A stretch of 64,000 nucleotides of DNA, from assembly GCA_946902875.1 (NCBI GenBank), contig OX336358.1, positions 15,121,694 through 15,185,693 on the forward strand. The letters are read 5' to 3'. Source of the stretch: Nematopogon swammerdamellus (lineage: Eukaryota > Arthropoda > Insecta > Lepidoptera > Adelidae). The notes beneath the pieces were generated by a model. The model was not told the origin of the DNA. It saw only the letters and a program-made list of their open reading frames with translations, and did no database searches. The position numbers and the translations under genes were made by a program. This document shows, in pieces, positions 57,842-64,000 of the stretch; position 1 is the first letter of the stretch, and every line of letters starts with the position of its first letter.

Positions 57842-58430
57842 AAAAACCTGTCGAACACCCGAAGGCAGGAAGTACAGTTTCAGATACTGAATCGTATAGG
57901 CTAGTTTTTCTTTTCGAAATGTATATGAAAATATGCACTTTTTCAATTATTCCTAAGTATCAAGATGTCTTGAAATAACTAAATTATGTCTGCATGCCAT
58001 CATAACAGTGAGGTGAAGTTAAACCCTACTACCATATGCCTTAAGCACGTGATATCAGTTTTCTAGGTACCTACCTAGGTAATATTCTAAAACCTAATAG
58101 TATAAAAAATAATAGTTTGTTGCACAATAACAGACCTCAAAGCACTTACCGAATCTCACTAAAGACATAAGAACACGCTGTCTGTCTTCACTTCATTGAA
58201 TGCCGCCTCAAGATAACTTATGTATGACACCGGCGCGGCAGCGCGCCGCTTTGTGTTGCGCGCGCGCCGCCGCCGCCGCGCCGTAAAGAATATTGCATTA
58301 GAAGTAAAAGGTCGTGATACTAATTAAATTTTTTTATTGAAAAATTTTGCCCGAATTAAAAAAAAAACTAGCCTATCCGATTCAGTATCTGAAACTGTAC
58401 TTCCTGCATTCGGGTGTTCGACAGGTTTTT
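57842..58430. mobile_element. 589-base element with 69-base terminal inverted repeats
   Basis: Arms 57842-57910 and 58362-58430 (aaaaacctgtcgaacacccg inward), two mismatches. Interior is otherwise unique, with a CpG-dense run at about 58215-58295. No clear target duplication. Confidence 0.68.
58215..58295. promoter_or_regulatory. CpG-dense patch inside the inverted-repeat element
   Basis: GC-only runs such as gcgcgcgcgccgccgccgcc in otherwise AT-rich DNA. No ORF. Confidence 0.4.
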
Positions 58431-58541
58431 ATTTTTTTTATTTTTTTTTATTTATATTTAATAAGTCAACTAACGAATGACAGATGGCGTTGTTATCTGG
58501 TAAATACATTTATTAGTTATTTTATCCTCTCATTTATTTTT

Positions 58542-58621
58542 TAGGGTCCCGTAACCGGTACGAGACCTTATCACTAAGCCTACGCCGTTCGTCTGTCTGT
58601 CTGTCTGCCCGTCCGTCCGTC
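58542..58621 (+). repeat. Rep-D left part, interrupted by LINE-C
   Basis: agggtcccgtaaccggtacg, ctaagcctacgccg, GTCT/GTCC repeats; continues at about 61563. Confidence 0.65.
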
Positions 58622-58720
58622 TTTTTTTTTTTTTGTATGTAAACCATCATGGATGTCTGTGCCGAGAGACCAATGGTGCGGTCGACAGAGCCAAAATCAA
58701 CTCTCCTCGCGAAACCACGC

Positions 58721-59260
58721 TCAGTTAGGTGCCATGCCAACAGATTTGCGGACTGTTGCTAGGCTGTCTAGCCCGTTAATACGACGCTTGAAGACACCCA
58801 GGTCATAGGATTCAGGAAATACGCTCGCCGGAAGACAGTTCCACACTCTAGCGGTGCGACAAAGAAACGATTTAGAGAATCGATTGGTTCTCAAAAGCCC
58901 AATGTCAACAACAAAAGGGTGCTGAGTCTCTCTGCGACGAGTCATGTGGAGATAGGACGGGTGGCAGGGAATAAGGGATGCTAGTTCCACAGAGCAGCAT
59001 CCGTGATAGTATCTGTAAAACAGACTAAGCGAACCCACAAATCGTCTGTGACTCAGAGACTCCAGACCATCTGTAAATTTCGGGTCACCAACAAGACGGA
59101 TGGCTCGGCGCTGTATCGAGTCCAAGGACGCGAGCAGATAATGTGGACTACCCTCCCAGATGTGACTGCAGTACTCCATCACCGGCCTAATGTGTGTTTT
59201 GTACAACAGGAATAGTTGTGCCGGTGAGAAGAACCGCCGATTGCGGAAAAGTATTCCCAA
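58721..59260 (-). pseudogene. LINE-C ORF2 C-terminal region
   Basis: 179 codons: thumb/connection region with RPVMEYCSHIWEG and RRAIRLVGDP, then HPFVVD, RTARVWNCLPA and VFPESYDLGVFKRRING. The same C-terminus recurs in the truncated copies at 18.6, 42.7 and 63.3 kb. Confidence 0.85.
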
Positions 59261-59282
59261 TTTTCTGGATGCAGTTTTGGCC

Positions 59283-60249
59283 TTAGACTCGTTTAATTGC
59301 CGGAAGGAGGATTAGGAGGTCCAGGTGCTCCGAGACAGGTACAACGCTACCTTGGAAACTATCTTGGAAAGGAAAGGGATCGACCTTAGCAGATAATGCG
59401 CAGCACTGAGTCTTACTAACGTTGAAGGCGACAAGGTTATCCTGGCCCCATAAAGCTACTTTTCCGAGAACGTTATCGACCTTATCAACAACTGAACGTT
59501 GAGCCTCCCTGTGCCGCGAATCTTTACTCTTCCAGTCCTTAACATAGCCCTCGTGCTCCGCGCTGTCGTCTGCATAGCCGTGTATCATGCCCAAAGACAG
59601 TAGATCGTTTATAAATATTAAGAAAAGCGTAGGCGGCAGCACAGAGCCCTGCGGAACACCAGCGTTGATTGGAAAGTCGTCCGATTTCGAGCCATCGATG
59701 GTAACGAAGATGGAACGACCTGCTAAAAAGCTGGCGATCCAGGTGCCAGGTGCGATCTTTGGGTGGAATGCCGAAGGACGGAAGCTTGCCTAGGAGGCCT
59801 CGGTGCCAAACGCGATCGAAAGCCTTGGAGATATCCAGGGCGACTGCCAGCGACTCCCCAAAATTGTCCAATCTTTCGGCCCATATATGCGTAACGTATG
59901 TTAGAAGATCTCCTGTTGACCGCGCTTTCCGGAATCCGTACTGCTTGTTATCCAAGAGTTTATTTGCTTCTAAGTACGTTAGGAGCTGTGTGTTAATAAG
60001 GCGCTCCATAACTTTACATAATAGCGAAGTTATCGCAATGGGCCGATAGTTGGAGAGCTTCGCGGAGTCTCCCTTCTTTGGAACCGGTTGGACCGAGGCT
60101 CTTTCCCAGCAAGAGGGTACAATCCCACGGGCGAAGGAGAGACGGAAAAGACGGGAGATTATTTGTGTCAACTGAGGGGCACAAATCTTGAGCACTATGG
60201 CTGGAATGACATCAGGACCACTACTCTTCGAAGTGTCTAACGTTCTCAA
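59283..60249 (-). pseudogene. LINE-C reverse transcriptase domain, frameshifted
   Basis: Shows VPKKGD, NYRPIAITS, YGFRKARSTGDLL, LDISKAFDRVWH, then in a second frame AGVPQGSVLPP and the catalytic YADD at about 59565-59576. At least one frameshift near 59740 separates the two halves, so the copy is inactive. Confidence 0.87.
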
Positions 60250-60261
60250 ACATTTGAATAC

Positions 60262-61575
60262 CTATCTAGGGTGCATCTTCGGCTCCATCATCGAAATCCC
60301 ACAGCGTGGTATCGAGGGAGGAGTTGCACCCTGGTCATCCAACGTTGAGTTAGACGCGAAAAGACGAGCAAAAATGTTCGCCTTTTCCTTCGCGAGGATA
60401 GCGAGTGATCCGTCAGACCGTTCCAGGAGTGGTGCAGCAGAGCGACAGAAGTTTCGTCCGATAGAGTTGGCGAGAGACCAGAATGCGCGGCTGCTAGTCG
60501 GACATCGCACTAGTCTCTCGCCAATTCTATGATCGTGCTTGGACTTGGCCACGATGAGTGTTCGCTTGCAAGACCTGGAGGAGGCGTTAAGTGCGCGCCT
60601 TACCTCAGGGGTACGTGCGGAGAGCCACCGCCTGTAGGCTTGGTTCTTGGCCTCTACAGCTATGCGGCATAGGCAGTTGAACCATGGCTTGTGACTACCG
60701 CCCACTGGTACAACAGAAGATGGAATAAAATATTCCATACCCTGTTGCACCAGCTCGGCAATAGACTCAGCGCACGTTGATGGATCCGAAGAGGCAAAGC
60801 AGACCTCCTTCCAAGGGAAACTTCCTACAAAGGATCGGAATTCCTCCCATTGTGCTGACTTATAGTGCCAGACTGTGCGAGTGCTAGGCTCGCGCGTTTT
60901 CGCGTAGACAGTCGGCACTGTACAGGACACTAGGCAGTGATCAGAGCTCCCGGGGGGAGCTTTGACACTAACTCTGTATCCTGTAGGTTCGGAAGTCAGC
61001 ACAAGGTCCAGCAAGCTAGGCTTGTGCGTAGGATTGTCAGGTATGCGTGTAAATCCCGATACCATCTGCGACAATCCGTGGGCTATGGCCAAGTTGTAAG
61101 CTTCCCGGCCGGAGTGATCGGTGATGGTGGACCCAAGCCATTCCTTATGTTTGACGTTGAAGTCACCCACCATCACAATTTCAGCCGTAGGAAGCTCACA
61201 AAGCAGTTTGTCTGTCACTCTGCTGACGTGCTCAAATAATGCAACAGTCTCGTTGACACCAAGGTTAGGCGAGCGATACAGGCCCGCATAAATTCTCACC
61301 ACGTGGGGAAGATTCACGCGGACCCATATTACTGGGAATTGGGAGTCTTGAACATGGCATAATCTCTTGACGGCGACATCGGATCGGCCATAAAGGCAGA
61401 CACCACTTTTGGGCATAAAACGCTGAAATAGTGTATAGCCCGGAACACTGAGATCGGTGGAGTCTGCTGGCTGGCAGATCTGAGTCTCCGTCAAGAACAA
61501 TAGATGTGGTCTTGCCGACTCCAGGTGATGGGAGACGGCAACCAAGTTTGCGCGAAGATCTCGGTCTGTCCGAGA
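60262..61575 (-). pseudogene. LINE-C endonuclease domain
   Basis: Open over about 438 codons. Motifs in order: LFLTETQ, a VCLYGR strand, AGLYRSPN, VMVGDFNVKHKEW (catalytic Asp/Asn), LDLVLTS and SSDHCLV (the SDH motif). The first dozen or so endonuclease residues are missing through 5' truncation. The frame breaks near 60262 before the reverse transcriptase. Confidence 0.85.
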
Positions 61576-61709
61576 ACTGTATCTCTTGAACCGTAATAGG
61601 TAGGCCGTTGAAATTTTCACAGAATATTAATAAGTCAACTAATGAATGACAGATGGCGTTGTTATCTGGTAATTACATTTATTAGTTCTTTTATCCTTTC
61701 ATTTCATTT

Positions 61710-62085
61710 TGAGGGTTCCGTATCCGGTACGGGACCCTATTACTAAGCCTACGCCGTCTGTCTGTCTGTCTGTCCGTCCGTCCGTCTGTCTGCCCGAGGG
61801 CTGTATCTCTTGAACCGTAATAGGTAGCCCGTTGAAATATTCACAGAATATATGGCCGTAATATTATGGCCGATATAACAACAAATAATAAAAATAAGAA
61901 AAAGTAAAAAATTCACGTGGGTTCCCATAGAAGAAACCAAAATAGTGAATGCGCGCGCGCCATCTACCGAATAGAGCGTGAAGCATTTTAACTAATCATG
62001 GCATGTAACTAATATGAAGCATTTCATAACACGCCATCTAAATGGCGTGAGTGGCGCTAGCCATGACATGGCGATACGGAACCCT
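61710..62085 (+). repeat. Rep-D, long copy
   Basis: gggttccgtatccggtacgg, GTCT/GTCC array, ctcttgaaccgtaataggta and catgacatggcgatacggaa, then a switch to a SINE-A head. Confidence 0.7.
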
Positions 62086-62117
62086 CGGTAGCTCAGTGGT
62101 GCGGTCGGTCGACTGTT
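62086..62117 (+). mobile_element. SINE-A head fragment fused to Rep-D
   Basis: Rep-D text switches at CCTCGGT to tagctcagtggtgcggtcgg and stops after cgactgtt. Confidence 0.6.
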
Positions 62118-62334
62118 GATAATCATCAAGAAACATAAGAAGAATAATTAGTATAAATATAAAAGCATGTAATCTCGGTAATGTAAAAGCATGTAAAGTC
62201 GGTTATGTATCTCAAAAAATACCTCAAGAATTATCTTCTTTCTGTGCAAAAGTAAAATAGATACCACTCCCTCAAAGGTTCGGACACATAACGCCCACAC
62301 GGCACGATCACACATCCAACATTCACCCACACAC

Positions 62335-62360
62335 ACCCTCCCTCACACACACACACCCTC

Positions 62361-62396
<36 letters not shown>

Positions 62397-62425
62397 CCTC
62401 CCTCATCCTCACACACACACGCTTG
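62335..62425 (+). repeat. (CA)n microsatellite with CCCTCCCT interruptions
   Basis: Several (AC) runs separated by ccctccct. Confidence 0.85.
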
Positions 62426-62479
62426 TCAAAATTGTATGTTATGTTATGTTTGGTTATATTAGTTAGCTATTGTTATTTT

Positions 62480-62697
62480 TTAATTTTTTTTGTGTAATAT
62501 GTTGATTGTCATTGTTTGTTTGTTTTTAGTCTCTTGGTTGGTAAGGGGAGCCCCTGAAAATCAGCTTCGCTATCTCGGATAGTGAGTCAGCTGAGTGGGC
62601 TCCCTTTTCGTCACATGTTATATGTTTCTTTGTATTTGTAATTATTTGTGTTGTTATGTGTGACGAAATAAATCATTTCATTTCATTTCATTTAATA
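62480..62697 (+). mobile_element. LINE 3' end with (ATTTC)n tail
   Basis: ggtaaggggagcccctgaaa, gagtgggctcccttttcgtc, tgtgacgaaataaatcattt and repeats of tcatt. Non-LTR style tail; no coding part visible. Confidence 0.45.
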
Positions 62698-63160
62698 AAT
62701 AGTAAAATATATTTAATTATGTAACTATTATTAGGAGAAGCCTGTGACCTGAGGCTGTGACTTACTGATTGGTCACTGTCATTGGTTGGGTAGCAGATCT
62801 AAGTTTGAGTTGCTTTTCGCACGGTCAGCTATACGTGGCTCTTTCCCGTATTAGTTATTCAAATAATTTATATGCACACATTACTGGATATTCTACTTCT
62901 AATATAGTTTACAGAGAAGCGTTATTGTAGATTATAAATTATCATTGGTTGCGGCTTCACTTCACTTATGTAGGTCGAATCAAATCTATAACCTGCCCAA
63001 TTAAAAAACACCAAAACAATTGAATCATACTAACGAACGGACAGACCGAGTCACGTTGCTTTTTATAACAGCCTGAGAAAGATCAAGTCCACGCGGACGT
63101 AGTCGCGGTCACAGCTAGTTAAAAATAAATTTTAAGAATCGCTAAAAAAATTGCATTTTT

Positions 63161-63241
63161 TTATGGAATATGACACGGTTGGCTACATCATCTACATCAT
63201 CCGTGATGTCAGCCCATAACACATTGTTGAACTAGGTGTCT
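63161..63241 (-). mobile_element. SINE-A tail
   Basis: tttttatggaatatgacacg to gttgaactaggtgtc, then LINE-C. Confidence 0.65.
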
Positions 63242-63430
63242 TTTTTTATGTAAACCATCATTGTATGGCTGTGTCGTGAGACCAATGGGGCAATCGAAAG
63301 CGCCAAAATCACCTCTCCTCGCGAAACCACGGTCAGTTAGGTGCCATGCTAGCAGATTTGCGGACTGTTTGCTAGGCTGTCTATTCTGTATTATACACTC
63401 GCCGGAAGACAGTTCCACACCCTAGCGGTG
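63242..63430 (-). mobile_element. LINE-C 3' tail inside a SINE-A tail
   Basis: Poly-T, conserved 3' UTR and the start of the C-terminal coding region; abuts the truncated SINE-A at 63161-63241. Confidence 0.75.
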
Positions 63431-63599
63431 GTATTATGTCATTGCTTCCATTTTGTTGTGCCGATCCTTCCAATCATTTATTTTACCTATTGTTCTTATG
63501 TATCTAATGAATGCATTTTTTTTAGTACATTATTATTATGATTTTGTTATTTATTTTTGATTTAATTTGACGCTACCCATATACCTTAGCCATAATCAC

Positions 63600-63672
63600 A
63601 GGCGTGACTGGTAGAGAATGCATTTAGGCTTTAAGTCCGCCTGTTGTCTTTTCTTTTTGTGCAATATGTTCA
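63600..63672 (+). mobile_element. LINE-K-like 3' end, short
   Basis: gtgactggtagagaatgc, ctttaagtccgcctgttgtc, ttttgtgcaatatg. Confidence 0.45.
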
Positions 63673-64000
63673 TTTAATTTCATTTCAATGGAATTTTATA
63701 GGCAATAATCCTTACCATATGTATTATGAAAGGCGACGGATACGCTTTCATACAATCTTGGGCCCCATTGTAAAAAGATGAAAATGGTGTCAATTAATAG
63801 CCTAAATATCATTAAATCTTCACTGAAAATTCAGCATATTTTGGAAAACTGAGAGCAGAGTTTTTAGAGATTTAGTCAAAGTTAGGTTAACTAATTATAG
63901 ACATAACATAGGCGCAGCAACCAGACCCACCGCTTATTACCCACTCAAAATTCACTTCTATAGATCTGCTCTTGATGTTTGCTTCAAAATAATAAAATAA

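Larger units (their letters stand above)
58622..61577 (-). mobile_element. LINE-C: CR1-group non-LTR retrotransposon, 5'-truncated and frameshifted
   Basis: Longest retroelement in the window. On the minus strand: apurinic-type endonuclease, reverse transcriptase, a C-terminal domain of the HPFVVD / RTARVWNCLPA type, a 3' UTR ending tttacat-type sequence, then poly(A) (poly-T at 58622-58634). The 5' end begins inside the endonuclease, so ORF1 is missing. It sits in the GTCT/GTCC repeat of a Rep-D copy. Group placement (CR1/Zenon-like) comes from motif style; the exact clade is uncertain. Confidence 0.85.

Noticed and set aside
59587..60532. Plus-strand ORFs at 59.6-60.5 kb and 60.9-61.2 kb
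   Set aside because: Antisense shadows of LINE-C reverse transcriptase and endonuclease.
1..64000. Bacterial or viral gene cluster
   Set aside because: No operon-like ORFs; codon-scale ORFs are LINE fragments or shadows, and the one gene is a spliced insect gene.

Overview
This window is eukaryotic, AT-rich and crowded with transposons. It almost certainly comes from a moth or butterfly (Lepidoptera). The evidence is one insect-specific Osiris-family (DUF1676) gene, several interacting SINE and LINE families, Helitrons with canonical ends, and spacer repeats of a kind I associate with lepidopteran genomes. I see no rRNA gene, no intact tRNA gene, no CRISPR and no bacterial-style operon.

The one gene I can reconstruct with confidence is on the + strand. 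Its three coding exons are 29109-29517, 39220-39347 and 53162-53335, encoding 236 residues: signal peptide, a two-cysteine region, a DUF1676 core, a hydrophobic hairpin and a C-terminal LAY motif. Introns of 9,702 and 13,814 bases separate the exons, and transposon debris fills much of both. Exon 2 has only about 41 bases of non-repeat sequence before it and 22 bases after it.

Region by region: 1-28.7 kb is intergenic, made of Helitron ends, a minisatellite, many SINE copies, two MITE families, foldbacks and 5'-truncated LINEs. The Osiris proximal promoter and exon 1 lie at 28.7-29.5 kb. Intron 1 (29.5-39.2 kb) holds a composite SINE, a Helitron and an unidentified spliced-looking coding fragment on the minus strand. 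Intron 2 (39.3-53.2 kb) holds LINE fragments, more SINEs and two degenerate open frames. At 53.3-54.9 kb lie the last exon's 3' flank and unique sequence. At 54.9-56.7 kb is a large inverted minisatellite-bearing element. At 57.8-58.4 kb is an inverted-repeat element enclosing a CpG-dense patch. At 58.6-61.6 kb is the longest LINE, a CR1-group element on the minus strand whose ORF is broken by frameshifts. The rest, to 64 kb, is repeats and simple sequence.

The most unusual feature is the modular SINE system. The commonest SINE (SINE-A here) has a compound Pol III head: a tRNA-like D-arm, then a stretch close to the 5S rRNA internal control region, then a tRNA-like T-arm. A second SINE (SINE-H) has a plain tRNA head but the same central core, and its 3' tail resembles that of the resident CR1-group LINE. 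A third module of about 92 bases, starting GTACCGTGTGG, appears at the 5' side of SINE-A, of a core-only chimera, of SINE-H and of another family (Rep-B). One core-only chimera is flanked by a 21-base target duplication, so these shuffled combinations do move.
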